Of a stretch of DNA of 64,000 nt, positions 54,587-64,000 are shown in pieces (position 1 is the first letter of the stretch; every line of letters starts with the position of its first letter). The notes under the pieces are model-generated. The model was not told the DNA's origin. It did no database searches and was given only the letters and a program-made list of their open reading frames with translations. The translations under genes and the position numbers were made by a program. Source of the DNA: Verrucomicrobiia bacterium (GTDB lineage: Bacteria; Verrucomicrobiota; Verrucomicrobiia; Limisphaerales; Pedosphaeraceae); contig DATAUW010000011.1 in NCBI GenBank assembly GCA_036268055.1, forward strand, positions 62,001 through 126,000, given 5' to 3'.

Positions 54587-55702
54587 ATGAAAGCCAAAGC
54601 GTCGGGAAAACGAGTTCGTTATGCGGTCGTCGGATTGGGAGATATTGCGCAGAGCGCGGTTTTGCCGGCGTTTGCGAATTCCAGGGGAAACTCCGAGTTG
54701 ACCGCGCTGGTTTCGGATGACCCGGTAAAGCTGAAGCGAATCGGACGCCAATATCAGGTCGGACGGTTGTGCGATTATGGAGATTATCGGGCTTTGATGC
54801 GCAGCGGCGAGGTGGATGCGGTTTATATTTGCCTGCCGAATGAGTTGCATCGGGAATACGCCGTCCACGCCGCCGAAGCGGGAATCCATGTGCTGTCCGA
54901 GAAGCCGCTCGCCAAGACCGAGGCGGAATGCGAGGACATCCTCAAGGCTTGCGCGGAAAATAAGGTGAGGCTGATGACGGCGTATCGCCTGCATTTTGAA
55001 CGGGCGAATCTTGAGGCGATCCATTTGCTGCACTCGGGAAAGATCGGCGAACTGCGAATTTTTCAAGCGCTGTTCACGCAGCAAGTGAAGCCGGGAAATG
55101 TCCGGCTGGACGATCACCTGAGCGGCGGTTCGCTCTATGATATTGGGATTTATTGCATCAATGCCGCGCGCTATTTGTTCCGCAGTGAACCGGCGGAGGT
55201 CTTTGCTTTTTCCGCGCGCAATGGCGATCCGCGTTTCAAGGAGGTTGATGAAATGACGAGTGCGATTTTGCGTTTTCCGAAGGACCGACTGGCGAGTTTC
55301 ACGACCAGTTTTGGCGCGTCGGATTCGGCGGTGTTCACGGTGGTGGGAACGAAGGGAGTTTTGCGATTGAACCACGCGTTTGAATATTCGGATTCGATCG
55401 AGATGGAACTTATTTCCGGTGGTCGCACGATCAGGAGAAAATACGCCCTGCGCGATCAGTTCGCGGCGGAACTGATTTACTTCTCGAACTGTATCTTGAA
55501 AAAACGCGAGCCCGAGCCGTCGGGCATCGAAGGGCTTTTGGATGTGCATATCATCCGGTCGCTTTACGAGTCCGCGCGCAATGGGCTGCCGGTGCGGACC
55601 AGGGAACTTCGCGCCCCGCATCGGCCCGATTTGCGCCAGGAAATTTATCGGCCGCCGGCGCGGCGCCGTCCTAAAATTCACGCGCAATCACCGAGCCGAT
55701 GA
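54587..55702 (+). CDS. Gfo/Idh/MocA family oxidoreductase
   Basis: NAD(P)-dependent oxidoreductase of 371 residues acting on a sugar or sugar-like substrate in the cytoplasm. The Rossmann start is YAVVGLGDIAQSAVLPAFAN, and the nucleotide-sugar signature is CLPNELHREYAVHAAEAGIHVLSEKPLAK, with the conserved EKP. GGSLYDIGIYCINAARYLF forms the C-terminal substrate-domain motif, where Asp and His are the usual catalytic residues; here the His is replaced by Tyr/Cys-flanked residues, so activity is less certain. It is related to glucose-fructose oxidoreductase-type enzymes. It precedes the trehalase-like gene by 252 bases. Confidence 0.88.
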   Translation: MKAKASGKRVRYAVVGLGDIAQSAVLPAFANSRGNSELTALVSDDPVKLKRIGRQYQVGRLCDYGDYRALMRSGEVDAVYICLPNELHREYAVHAAEAGIHVLSEKPLAKTEAECEDILKACAENKVRLMTAYRLHFERANLEAIHLLHSGKIGELRIFQALFTQQVKPGNVRLDDHLSGGSLYDIGIYCINAARYLFRSEPAEVFAFSARNGDPRFKEVDEMTSAILRFPKDRLASFTTSFGASDSAVFTVVGTKGVLRLNHAFEYSDSIEMELISGGRTIRRKYALRDQFAAELIYFSNCILKKREPEPSGIEGLLDVHIIRSLYESARNGLPVRTRELRAPHRPDLRQEIYRPPARRRPKIHAQSPSR

Positions 55703-55954
55703 TCGCTTTGGCTTGACGGAAAATAAATCGCAATTCGCCAATCGAACGGCAAATTGCGAAAAACTGGCGCGCTTTCCCGGGCGGAATCAATTCCATTTAC
55801 GTGGCGACGCGCGCGTTTCTGCATTCAATTTGTTGGTACGTAACCAGCTAAAATTCTTCCGGCCCGGTTTTCCAGGCCATTTTTATTCGTGCGACAAATA
55901 GCCATCGGCGGCGCGCATGCCTGACGCGATGGCTTGGGAACAGATGAACGAGTA

Positions 55955-57238
55955 ATGGAAAAAAATATTGAAACAGATAATCCTGCGCCAACCCTGGAAA
56001 ATCCTTATCAGGCGTGCCTGGATTACATTCAGGATTACTGGCCGAGAATTACGCGATTGCAAACCGCCGACGTGGGGACGCTGATCGGATTGCCATTCCG
56101 ATACATCTGCGCGAATCATGACATGTTCAAGGAGCTGTATTATTGGGACAGCTATTTTATCATGCTGGGATTGGAGGAAACCCGCAACGACGGTTTGGTG
56201 ATCGAAATAACGGAGAATATTCTTTTCCTCATGAGCCGCTTCGGGCGCATCCCGAATGCGAACCGCTACTACCATCTGAGCCGTTCGCAGCCGCCGTTTC
56301 TGAGTTCGATGATCCGCAAGGCGTATGACGCCAAGGCCCGCCAGGGGCTCACGCAAACCGAACTTTTCGGCTGGCTGAAGACGGCGTCGCGAGTCGCGGA
56401 AGTGGAATACGAACAGGTCTGGCGCGGAAAAAAATTTCCGGACGATCGCGAGGTCTATCGCGGATTATCCCGATACTACGATCTCAATATTTGGCATTCG
56501 GCGGCGGAAGCCGAATCCGGCTGGGACATGACGCATCGTTTTGAAGACCGCTGCCTGGATTTTATTCCGGTGGATTTGAATAGCCTGTTATTCCAATACG
56601 AGACCGACTTCGCACTTTTTGCGAAGCTGCTGGGCGATGGAGAAGCCGAAAAAAAATGGCAGGCCAAACGGGAAGAGCGCCGGAAAAACATGTTCGAAGT
56701 TTTGTGGGACAACGACGCGGGGTATTTTTATGACTTCGATTATCGCCGTGGCCGCCGCAGTAATGTGCGCACCGTGGCGGGCTTTTTTCCGATGTGGTCA
56801 CGGCTTGCCACACCGGAGCAGGCCGCGCGCATCGTGGCCACGCACCTGCCGTTTTTTGAGATGAACCACGGCATCGTGACCACCGAACAATCGCGCGGCG
56901 AAACGAAGGACTTTTCCAAACAATGGGAATGGCCCAACGGCTGGGCGCCGCTGCAATGGATCGTGATCAGTGCCTTGGAAAAATACGGATTTCATGACGA
57001 GGCATTGCGCATCGCGCGGAAATGGGTGGACCTGGTGAACCGGATTTTTTTGGAGAACAAAGTGAACTTCGAAAAATACAATGTCGTGGACGGTTCGCGC
57101 GCGACGCCGGACCGTTATCCCGACCAGGCCGGCTTCGGCTGGACCAACTCTATCTTCGCGCGGCTCGTGAATTTCGTCCTGACCGGCCGGCTTTGGCCGC
57201 AGCGGGAAAGCTTTTATGCAACCACCAAAAATGGATAA
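55955..57238 (+). CDS. GH37 trehalase-like glycoside hydrolase
   Basis: Cytoplasmic protein of 427 residues with the GH37 (alpha,alpha-trehalase) fold. The two signature regions are visible as FKELYYWDSYFIMLGL and QWEWPNGWAPLQW. The catalytic Asp is expected in AESGWDMTHRFEDRC and the base Glu in NFEKYNVVDGSRATPD, followed by GFGWTNSIF. No signal peptide is present, so it would act on internal trehalose or a related glucoside. It starts with an ATG preceded by GAACGAGTA. Its 3' end overlaps the start of glgX by 23 bases, so it is coupled with the trehalose synthesis genes. Confidence 0.86.
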   Translation: MEKNIETDNPAPTLENPYQACLDYIQDYWPRITRLQTADVGTLIGLPFRYICANHDMFKELYYWDSYFIMLGLEETRNDGLVIEITENILFLMSRFGRIPNANRYYHLSRSQPPFLSSMIRKAYDAKARQGLTQTELFGWLKTASRVAEVEYEQVWRGKKFPDDREVYRGLSRYYDLNIWHSAAEAESGWDMTHRFEDRCLDFIPVDLNSLLFQYETDFALFAKLLGDGEAEKKWQAKREERRKNMFEVLWDNDAGYFYDFDYRRGRRSNVRTVAGFFPMWSRLATPEQAARIVATHLPFFEMNHGIVTTEQSRGETKDFSKQWEWPNGWAPLQWIVISALEKYGFHDEALRIARKWVDLVNRIFLENKVNFEKYNVVDGSRATPDRYPDQAGFGWTNSIFARLVNFVLTGRLWPQRESFYATTKNG

Positions 57239-59450
57239 GATCGAAACCGATTTGCTCGTGGGAAAACCGTACCCGCTGGGGGCCACGTGGATGAACGATG
57301 GGGTAAATTTTGCGTTGTTTTCCGCCAACGCGGCGGGCGTGGATCTTTGCCTTTTCGACACTCCGGACGGCAAGGAGGAAAAGCGCTCGATCAAAATTTT
57401 TCATTGCACGAACCAGATCTGGCACGTTTTCGTGCCGGGTTTGAAGCCCGGGCAATGTTACGGCTATCGCGTTCACGGGCCTTACGAACCGGAGAAGGGT
57501 CTGCGATTCAATCCCTCCAAATTACTTTTGGATCCGTATGCGAAAGCGATTACCGGCGACGTTCGCTGGGGCGAAGAGATGTTTCCCTATCGCCTGGGCG
57601 ACCCGTCCGCCGATCTTTCCAAAAACGATTTTAACAACGCGGCGTGCATGCCCAAATCGGTGGTCACTGACCCGCGGTTCGATTGGGAAAATGATGCGCT
57701 TCCCAACACCCCCATGGGCGAAACGATTATTTATGAAACTCATGTCAAAGGGTTCTCCAAACTCTGGCCGGCGCTTCCGGAAAAAATTCGCGGGACGTAT
57801 CTGGGCATCGGCAGCGAGCCGGCGATTGCGTATTTCAAAAAACTCGGAGTGACGGCCATTGAGTTATTGCCCGTGCATCACCGCATGGATTCAAAACATT
57901 TGATTGATAAAGGGCTCTCGGATTACTGGGGTTACAATTCCATCGGCTTCTTTGCGCCGGACAGCCGATTTTCGAGCGAAGGTTTTCTCGGTGAGCAAGT
58001 GCGGGAATTCAAAACAATGGTGAAGAACCTGCACGCCGCCGGTTTGGAAGTGATCCTCGACGTGGTTTACAATCACACTTCCGAGGGAAATCGCATGGGG
58101 CCGATGCTTTCCTTCCGCGGCATTGATAACTTGAGTTATTACCGGCTGTCTGAAGATCCCCGTTACAACATGGATTACACCGGCACGGGAAACACGCTCG
58201 CGGTGTATCAGCCCAATGTTTTGCAGATGGTGATGGACAGCCTGCGGTATTGGATCACGGAGATGCACGTGGACGGTTTTCGTTTTGATTTGGCGGCAGC
58301 CCTCGCGCGCGAATTGCAGGCGGTGAATCATCTTTCCTCGTTTTTTGACGTGATCCATCAGGACCCGCTCATCTCGCAAGTCAAATTGATCGCGGAGCCG
58401 TGGGACCTCGGCGAGGACGGCTACCAAGTTGGTAAATTCCCCATCCTGTGGTCTGAGTGGAACGGAAAATATCGCGACACGATCCGGCATTATTGGAAGG
58501 GCGACAGCGGGTGTTTGAGCGATTTTGCGAACCGTTTCAGCGGCAGCGCGGATCTTTATGAGGCCACCGGGCGCACGCCATCCGCGAGCATCAATTTCGT
58601 GACGTCGCACGATGGCTATACGCTGGCGGACCTGGTCAGTTACCAGGAAACTCATAACGAGGCCAACGGTGAGGAAAATCGCGACGGCGAAAAAAATAAT
58701 TTGAGTTGGAATTGTGGCGTGGAAGGGCCGACGGAAGATGAGGAAATAAACAAGTTGCGGCGCCGCCAGCAGCGAAATTTTCTGGCGACATTGTTTCTTT
58801 CCCAAGGCGTGCCGATGCTGGCGGGGGGCGACGAGTATGGCCGCAGCCAGCAAGGCAACAACAACGCCTACTGTCAGGATAACGAGATCAGTTGGTTGAA
58901 TTGGGAACATGGCGAACATGCCGACCGGCTCACTCAATTCGCCGCTGAACTGGCTGCATTTCGGAAACGGCATGCGGCCTTTCGGCGGTTGGATTTCTTT
59001 CGCGGACAGCCGGTGCGCGGCACGAACATGCACGACGTCAAATGGCTGAACCCAACCGGGCGAAAAATGCGCGATGACGAGTGGAATGTGGATCACAACC
59101 GCTGTCTCGGTATTTTCCTCAGCGGCTATCTTATGGGCATCAATGGCAAGATCATTGAGGATGATTTTTACCTGCTGTGCTTTAATGCGCATCATGAGCC
59201 GGTTCCGTTCGTGCTTCCGGCGGGAGTGGAGACCGAATGGGAATTTGTTTTGGACACTGCCGATGAAAAAGGTTTTGTTCGCGATCGGACTCCGCCGAAG
59301 GGGCAGATCATTCTCGAAGGCCGTTCGATGATGGTGCTGCGCCTGCGTCCGCCGGCTGCGCTGGAACGCTCGACGATCATGGATCGTCTGTTACAAAGCA
59401 TGGATGGCGAAGCAAAGGACGCGCCGGCCAATGAGCAGCAAAAGCAGTAG
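57216..59450 (+). CDS. glgX: Glycogen debranching enzyme, isoamylase type (TreX/GlgX)
   Basis: A 744-residue cytoplasmic GH13_11 enzyme that cuts alpha-1,6 branches of glycogen to release linear maltodextrins. The N-terminal CBM48 is GATWMNDGVNFALFSANAAG. The catalytic regions are DVVYNH, GFRFDLAA (nucleophile Asp), AEPWD (acid Glu) and NFVTSHD. The order with TreZ and TreY downstream shows it is the TreX of this pathway. It may begin at 57216 or at the ATG 57231. Its end overlaps treZ by 20 bases. No unusual residues are seen. Confidence 0.96.
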   Translation: MQPPKMDKIETDLLVGKPYPLGATWMNDGVNFALFSANAAGVDLCLFDTPDGKEEKRSIKIFHCTNQIWHVFVPGLKPGQCYGYRVHGPYEPEKGLRFNPSKLLLDPYAKAITGDVRWGEEMFPYRLGDPSADLSKNDFNNAACMPKSVVTDPRFDWENDALPNTPMGETIIYETHVKGFSKLWPALPEKIRGTYLGIGSEPAIAYFKKLGVTAIELLPVHHRMDSKHLIDKGLSDYWGYNSIGFFAPDSRFSSEGFLGEQVREFKTMVKNLHAAGLEVILDVVYNHTSEGNRMGPMLSFRGIDNLSYYRLSEDPRYNMDYTGTGNTLAVYQPNVLQMVMDSLRYWITEMHVDGFRFDLAAALARELQAVNHLSSFFDVIHQDPLISQVKLIAEPWDLGEDGYQVGKFPILWSEWNGKYRDTIRHYWKGDSGCLSDFANRFSGSADLYEATGRTPSASINFVTSHDGYTLADLVSYQETHNEANGEENRDGEKNNLSWNCGVEGPTEDEEINKLRRRQQRNFLATLFLSQGVPMLAGGDEYGRSQQGNNNAYCQDNEISWLNWEHGEHADRLTQFAAELAAFRKRHAAFRRLDFFRGQPVRGTNMHDVKWLNPTGRKMRDDEWNVDHNRCLGIFLSGYLMGINGKIIEDDFYLLCFNAHHEPVPFVLPAGVETEWEFVLDTADEKGFVRDRTPPKGQIILEGRSMMVLRLRPPAALERSTIMDRLLQSMDGEAKDAPANEQQKQ

Positions 59451-61284
59451 AGACTTGCCGCCGCGTCCGGTGAATCCCGCGTGGCGACACGGCCTGCAGG
59501 TCAGCTGTGACGGAGTTCTGTACCGGTTGTGGAGTCCGCAAACCTCAGCGGTAAACGTGCTTTTGAACGGAAGGCAACGGCGTTTGCCGATGCGGAAAAA
59601 TGGGGCGGGCTGGTTTGAAATATTGGATGCGCAAGGCAAAGCCGGGGATCTCTACGAATTTGAATTGGAGGGAAAAACTATTTTGCCGGATGTGGCGTCG
59701 CGTTTTCAACCTCGCGGAGTTAAGGGACCATCGCAAGTAATCGAAGGTGAAAGTTTTTTTTGGAACGATGAAAACTGGCAGCGACCGAGTTTGGCGGACT
59801 TGATTATTTACGAGTTGCACCTGGGGACCTTTACGAGCGAAGGGACGTTTGTTTCGGCCATTGACCGGTTGAAACAGGTGCGTGACCTGGGCGTGAACGC
59901 GATTGAACTGATGCCGGTCGGTGAATTTCCGGGAGAAAGAAATTGGGGGTATGACGTGGTGCTGCCCTTCGCGCCCGCACACAGTTACGGGACGCCGGAT
60001 GATCTGCGGCGATTGGTGGAGGCGGCGCATGGGCTGGGATTGGCCGTCATCCTGGACGTGGTTTACAACCACGTCTGCGGCGAGCCGAATATTTTGGAGA
60101 GGACCAGCCCGCAATATTTTCACAAAAAAAATAGCAATGCCTGGGGCGGCTCGCTGAATTTTGATGGCGAAAACTCTGAAGCCGTGCGCGAATTTTTTAT
60201 TCAAAACGCGGAATATTGGTTGGAGGAATTTCACGTGGACGGGCTGCGGCTCGACGCCACCCACGCGATTCAGGACGATTCGCCCACGCATATCCTGACC
60301 GAGATTGCGGCGGCGGTGCGTCGGCGCGGGGGCTTTGTCATTGCCGAAGATGATCGAAATGAGGCACGGCTGCTGCGGCCTGTTGGCGAAGAAGGACTGG
60401 GATTGGATGCCGCGTGGGCCGATGACTTTCATCATGTGATGAAAATGAAATTGAAGCCGGAACCCATCGGGCATTTCGCCAGCTATGCCGGAAGCCTGGA
60501 CGAATTGAAAGATACGATTGAACATGGGTGGCTGTTTCGCGGGCAGGAATTTCGCCAGTGGAAAAAACCGCGCGGCACAGATGCTATTGATCGGCTGCCG
60601 CAACAATTTGTTTATTGTTTAAGCAATCATGACCAGACTGGCAACCGGCCGATGGGCGAGCGGTTGAATCATTTAGTTGACGCGCGGGCTTACCGGGCGG
60701 CCTCCATGTTTTTTCTGCTGCTGCCGTTCACGCCCATGTTATTCATGGGACAGGAATGGGCGGCGGAAACACCGTTTGTATTTTTCTCCGATCATGGCGG
60801 AGAATTCGGCGCGGGCGTGAGCAAAGGACGGCTGCGCGAATTTCAGAATTTCGGATCGCAATGGCCAGCAGAGATGATCGCGCGGATGCCCGATCCCGAA
60901 GACCCGTCCGCGTTTCAACAAAGCAAATTGAATTGGCGCGAATTGGAAACTCAGCCTCATCAAAGGGTGCTCGCTCTTTATCGCGAATGTTTGCGCCTGC
61001 GGAAAGCAGATCCAGTTTTACACGAACGTGAGCGGAGCAACTGGAAAGTCTGGACGGAGAGCGATTGTGTTTTTTTGAAGTATGGATTGAAACCGGGGCC
61101 ATCGCGGTTACTGATCGCGCATTTTGGCGAAGGCGCTGAAGCCACGATTGAGAAAGGCTGGCGATTAAAGTTGTCCAGCGGGGAGCGGCGTTTCGACGGG
61201 CAAGGCGAAAACATTTTTGATATAGCGGCGAACGCGAGCAAGTTTACCGGGCCGGCGACGATTTTGTTGGAGCGGGAATTGTGA
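59431..61284 (+). CDS. treZ: Malto-oligosyltrehalose trehalohydrolase
   Basis: A 617-residue GH13 enzyme that releases trehalose from maltooligosyl trehalose. The family start is VNPAWRHGLQVSCDGVLYRL and GDLYEFELEGKTILPDVASR. Catalytic regions are DVVYNHVCG, GLRLDATHAI (nucleophile Asp), GGFVIAEDDRNE (acid Glu) and CLSNHDQTGNRPMG, in which the last two follow the TreZ pattern rather than that of other GH13 enzymes. The ATG at 59431 is preferred because upstream in-frame starts lie in glgX. Its stop overlaps the treY GTG by four bases (GTGA), so translation is tightly coupled. Confidence 0.96.
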   Translation: MSSKSSRDLPPRPVNPAWRHGLQVSCDGVLYRLWSPQTSAVNVLLNGRQRRLPMRKNGAGWFEILDAQGKAGDLYEFELEGKTILPDVASRFQPRGVKGPSQVIEGESFFWNDENWQRPSLADLIIYELHLGTFTSEGTFVSAIDRLKQVRDLGVNAIELMPVGEFPGERNWGYDVVLPFAPAHSYGTPDDLRRLVEAAHGLGLAVILDVVYNHVCGEPNILERTSPQYFHKKNSNAWGGSLNFDGENSEAVREFFIQNAEYWLEEFHVDGLRLDATHAIQDDSPTHILTEIAAAVRRRGGFVIAEDDRNEARLLRPVGEEGLGLDAAWADDFHHVMKMKLKPEPIGHFASYAGSLDELKDTIEHGWLFRGQEFRQWKKPRGTDAIDRLPQQFVYCLSNHDQTGNRPMGERLNHLVDARAYRAASMFFLLLPFTPMLFMGQEWAAETPFVFFSDHGGEFGAGVSKGRLREFQNFGSQWPAEMIARMPDPEDPSAFQQSKLNWRELETQPHQRVLALYRECLRLRKADPVLHERERSNWKVWTESDCVFLKYGLKPGPSRLLIAHFGEGAEATIEKGWRLKLSSGERRFDGQGENIFDIAANASKFTGPATILLEREL

Positions 61285-63887
61285 AAACGTCCATGCGCAT
61301 ACCGGGATCAACTTATCGCTTCCAGTTCAATCGAGGATTCACCTTTGAGGACGCGCGAAAACTCGTGAACTACCTGGATGAACTGGGAATCACTGATTTG
61401 TATGCGTCGCCGATTTTCACCGCGCCGCCGGAAAGCAATCACGGATACGATGTCTGCGACTACAATCAGATCAATCCCGTGCTGGGCGGAAGCGCGGGGT
61501 GGCTTGAGTTAAGCAACGAATTGCGAAAGCGCGGCATGGGGTTGATGCTGGATTTTGTGCCGAACCACATGGGCGCGGTGCCGGGGTTGAACTACTGGTG
61601 GCGGGATGTTTTGGAGCACGGCCTGGATTCGCGTTACGCGAAATTTTTTGATGTGGATTGGGAGGCGTTGGAGGGGCGGATATTGCTGCCGATTCTGGAG
61701 GATGAATTGGAAAAAGTTTTGGAGAGGGGATTGTTTGAATTGACCTATGAAAATGGCCGCCTGGGAATCAAATATCGGGAAATAATTTTGCCGCTGACGC
61801 CGGCCAGCGAGCAACGGGCGTGGGACGCTTTGCAAGCCGGCATAGAACCCAATCGAAACGCGGCGGTTGCGGCCTTCAACGCGGGCGTCAAAAATTCCGA
61901 GAGCCGGGATTGGATGCGCGGACTTTTGGCGGAGCAAGTGTATCAGTTGGAATATTGGCGGACGGGAACGCGGCGGGCGAACTATCGCCGGTTTTTCGAG
62001 ATAGATGGTTTGATCGGGATCAACGTCGGTTTGTCAGAAGTGTTCGAGGCGGTTCATCACTTGCTCGGAGAGTTTGTGAAAGCGGGACAAGTGACCGGCT
62101 TGCGGCTTGATCACATTGATGGGTTGGCGGACCCAGCGGCTTATCTGGAAAGGTTGCAGCAGTTCCTCAAAAAAATTGGCGGTGATGAATTTTATGTCGT
62201 AGTGGAAAAAATATTGATGGGCGACGAGGAATTGCCGAAAGACTGGCCGGTGGCGGGCACGACAGGATATGAATTTGGCGCCGCCGTAACGGGCGTGCTG
62301 GTGGAGGGCGCGTCCGAGAAAAATCTTTCCCAAATCTACGAAGATTTTGCTGGAGATAAAACGACGCTTGAGGATGTGATCGTGCGGAGCAAGCGGCAGG
62401 TGATGGGGCTGGCTTTGAGCAAGGAGGTCGGGATATTGGCTGCGCTTTTGGAGGAGTGTGCGGGAGGAAATATGGAGGGGAAGGAGTTGCGGGCAGCGGT
62501 GGAAGCTGTGCTGGCTGTTTTTCCAGTGTATCGAACTTACATGACACCGCGAACGATGGTGAGCCCCGCCGATCGGGCGGTGGTGGAAACTGCGTTAGCT
62601 CTGGCGCGGAAAAATTCGCCGAATGTGACTGGGAAGGCGCTGGATTTCTTACGAAAGATTTTGCTCGCGGAAGGTGAAACATCACCGAATGAAACGGCAG
62701 AATTATTTCGGCAGCGATTTCAGCAATTTTCCGGGCCGATCATGGCGAAAAGTTTTGAGGACACGACTTTTTTTGTGTTTAACCGGCTGATCGCGTTGAA
62801 TGAAGTTGGCGCGAATCCCGGGCGATTCGGCTGGGAGCCAACTGCGTTTCACGCAGCGAACTCCAGGCGATTTCAATGCAGCCCACACTGCATGCTGACG
62901 ACCTCAACGCATGACACCAAACTGAGCGAAGATGCCCGGGCACGGGTGGCGGGGCTGTCGGAAATCGCTGATGAATGGAAGACGTTTTTACAGACGGCCG
63001 GCAAAGCGAATGAAGTTTTCAAAGCGGATGTAAATGGAAAGGCGGCTCCGGATCGGAATGAGGAATATTTATTTTACCAGGTTTTATTGGCGAGCTGGCC
63101 GTTGGAAACATTAGACCAGCAAACGCGTTCGAGTTATGTCGAGCGCTTGCAAGGACACCTGTTGAAGGCATTGCGGGAAGCAAAAATCCATACGCGCTGG
63201 GATGAACAAAATGAGGCCTGGGAAAAGGCGATGAGCGATTTCGTAAGCCGCGTCATTAATGAACCATCGCCGGAATTCACCGCGAAGTTTGCGCCGCTGG
63301 CGAATCAGATCGCGGAACTTGGCGCAATGAATTCACTGGCGCAAACGCTTCTCAAGTTGACCTCGCCGGGTGTGCCAGACATCTATCAAGGCAACGAGGG
63401 TTGGCAATTTGCGCTGACGGATCCGGACAACCGAAGGCCGGTGGATTTTGAAGCGCGGCAGCAATTTTTGAAATCGCTGGGCACGCACCCGCCGGCGGAA
63501 CTGCTCACGAATTGGCGCAGCGGCGCGATCAAATTATTTTTAACGCGAACAGTTTTAAGATTTCGCCGAAAACATCCGCGATTGTTTGAAAGCGGTGATT
63601 ATGTGCCGCTGACTTTTGAGGGAAAGTTTGCGGAGAATTGCATTGGGTTTGTTCGCCGTGCGGAAGGTGAATGCGCCGTGGTGTTCGCGCCGCGATTAAC
63701 CAAAAAAGTAGGATGGCCGCCAATCGGCGAGGGTTGGGATTCGACCAAGGTAAATTTTGCGGGGCTGGGAGAAACAGCGTTGGTTGATTTATTTACCGGC
63801 AGACGATTCGGCGATAGAACCGCCGCGATGGCGCAGGTGTTTGGCGAATTGCCCTTCGCGGTTTTGACGACGGAAGCGGTCATTTAG
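61281..63887 (+). CDS. treY: Malto-oligosyltrehalose synthase
   Basis: An 868-residue GH13_26 enzyme that turns the reducing-end alpha-1,4 bond of a maltodextrin into the alpha,alpha-1,1 bond of trehalose. The N-terminus IPGSTYRFQFNRGFTFEDAR and YASPIFTAPPESNHGYDV are diagnostic. Catalytic regions are DFVPNHMG, GLRLDHIDGLAD (nucleophile Asp), VVVEKILMGDEELP (acid Glu) and LTTSTHDTKLSEDAR. It starts with a GTG overlapping the treZ stop. With TreX and TreZ it makes trehalose from glycogen without OtsAB. It converges with an unidentified minus-strand gene, overlapping by 8 bases. Confidence 0.97.
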   Translation: MKTSMRIPGSTYRFQFNRGFTFEDARKLVNYLDELGITDLYASPIFTAPPESNHGYDVCDYNQINPVLGGSAGWLELSNELRKRGMGLMLDFVPNHMGAVPGLNYWWRDVLEHGLDSRYAKFFDVDWEALEGRILLPILEDELEKVLERGLFELTYENGRLGIKYREIILPLTPASEQRAWDALQAGIEPNRNAAVAAFNAGVKNSESRDWMRGLLAEQVYQLEYWRTGTRRANYRRFFEIDGLIGINVGLSEVFEAVHHLLGEFVKAGQVTGLRLDHIDGLADPAAYLERLQQFLKKIGGDEFYVVVEKILMGDEELPKDWPVAGTTGYEFGAAVTGVLVEGASEKNLSQIYEDFAGDKTTLEDVIVRSKRQVMGLALSKEVGILAALLEECAGGNMEGKELRAAVEAVLAVFPVYRTYMTPRTMVSPADRAVVETALALARKNSPNVTGKALDFLRKILLAEGETSPNETAELFRQRFQQFSGPIMAKSFEDTTFFVFNRLIALNEVGANPGRFGWEPTAFHAANSRRFQCSPHCMLTTSTHDTKLSEDARARVAGLSEIADEWKTFLQTAGKANEVFKADVNGKAAPDRNEEYLFYQVLLASWPLETLDQQTRSSYVERLQGHLLKALREAKIHTRWDEQNEAWEKAMSDFVSRVINEPSPEFTAKFAPLANQIAELGAMNSLAQTLLKLTSPGVPDIYQGNEGWQFALTDPDNRRPVDFEARQQFLKSLGTHPPAELLTNWRSGAIKLFLTRTVLRFRRKHPRLFESGDYVPLTFEGKFAENCIGFVRRAEGECAVVFAPRLTKKVGWPPIGEGWDSTKVNFAGLGETALVDLFTGRRFGDRTAAMAQVFGELPFAVLTTEAVI

Positions 63888-64000
63888 ATTTTATCAGCCA
63901 GGGATCTTTTTCCTTGTCCACGCCTTTTTTAAGTTGGGGAACGTCCGTGTGACGCCAAGCCACGCCAAAGACTTTATACAAATGGAAGTGGCCGTAACCG
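63880..64000 (-). CDS. C-terminal end of an unidentified protein (partial)
   Basis: A minus-strand frame open from the window edge to a TGA at 63880-63882, giving the last 39 or so residues, including GYGHFHLYKVFGVAWRHTDV and the ending KEKDPWLIKSK. The composition looks coding, but it is too short for family assignment. It converges on treY with an 8-base overlap. Confidence 0.5.
   Translation of the reverse strand, partial: GYGHFHLYKVFGVAWRHTDVPQLKKGVDKEKDPWLIKSK

Noticed and set aside
57891-59195. Minus-strand ORF of 434 codons inside glgX
   Set aside because: Antisense shadow of a clear GH13 enzyme with intact catalytic motifs.

Overview
The window reads as chromosomal DNA of a Verrucomicrobiota bacterium, most likely a soil or freshwater Pedosphaera/Limisphaerales-type organism. 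That placement is inferred from gene families, not from a marker gene. The main signs are two prepilin-like proteins with the [18 protein letters not shown] start, Gloeo/Verruco-type repeat surface proteins, autotransporter-associated strand repeats, DUF1080/FG-GAP proteins, high GC at third codon positions, and intergenic regions full of small palindromic repeats. I found no tRNA, rRNA, CRISPR array, phage or insertion sequence.

Layout. 1-1533: end of an OPA/MFS transporter. 1591-2460: prepilin-like protein. 2520-7022: oligopeptide ABC transporter (two permeases, two ATPases) with a lone HicB-like gene and a small unknown ORF between the ATPases. 7270-8172: glycine-rich exported protein. 8296-10430 (minus): pyrR-pyrB-GNAT unit, preceded by a PyrR-binding RNA loop and a terminator that ends at the pyrR start codon. 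10461-12323 (minus): small protein, Mrp-type ATPase, small protein. 12324-13686: repeat-rich intergenic DNA. 13687-16169: two cyclophilins, a 65-residue protein, a Nudix hydrolase and a small membrane protein. 16232-18046 (minus): large SPFH protein whose leader carries a cyclic-di-AMP (ydaO-type) riboswitch. 18340-19487: two tandem long hairpins and heptamer repeats.

19743-25714 (minus): ABC ATPase, a membrane-anchored helical protein and a giant SBBP/BNR beta-propeller protein. 26062-31200 (plus): PQQ dehydrogenase with an internal cytochrome c, a Tat-type sugar isomerase-like protein and an FG-GAP/DUF1080-like protein, probably one periplasmic sugar-oxidising unit. 31229-33289: DUF2934-like protein and DHA2-type efflux pump. 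33734-39023: huge autotransporter-repeat surface protein and a second prepilin-like protein. 39099-41393: two zinc metalloproteases. 41390-54420: EamA exporter, CHASE2 adenylate cyclase, two paralogous surface proteins in opposite orientation and, between them, a FecR-TPR-outer-membrane-barrel protein. 54587-63887: Gfo/Idh/MocA oxidoreductase, GH37 trehalase-like protein and the overlapping set GlgX-TreZ-TreY, which makes trehalose from glycogen. The last 120 bases hold the end of an unidentified minus-strand gene.

The strongest non-coding observations are the c-di-AMP riboswitch before the SPFH gene, the PyrR attenuator, a structured repeat with compensatory changes between its two copies, and 1.3-kb inverted repeats, formed by the paralogous surface genes, that could let about 9 kb flip.
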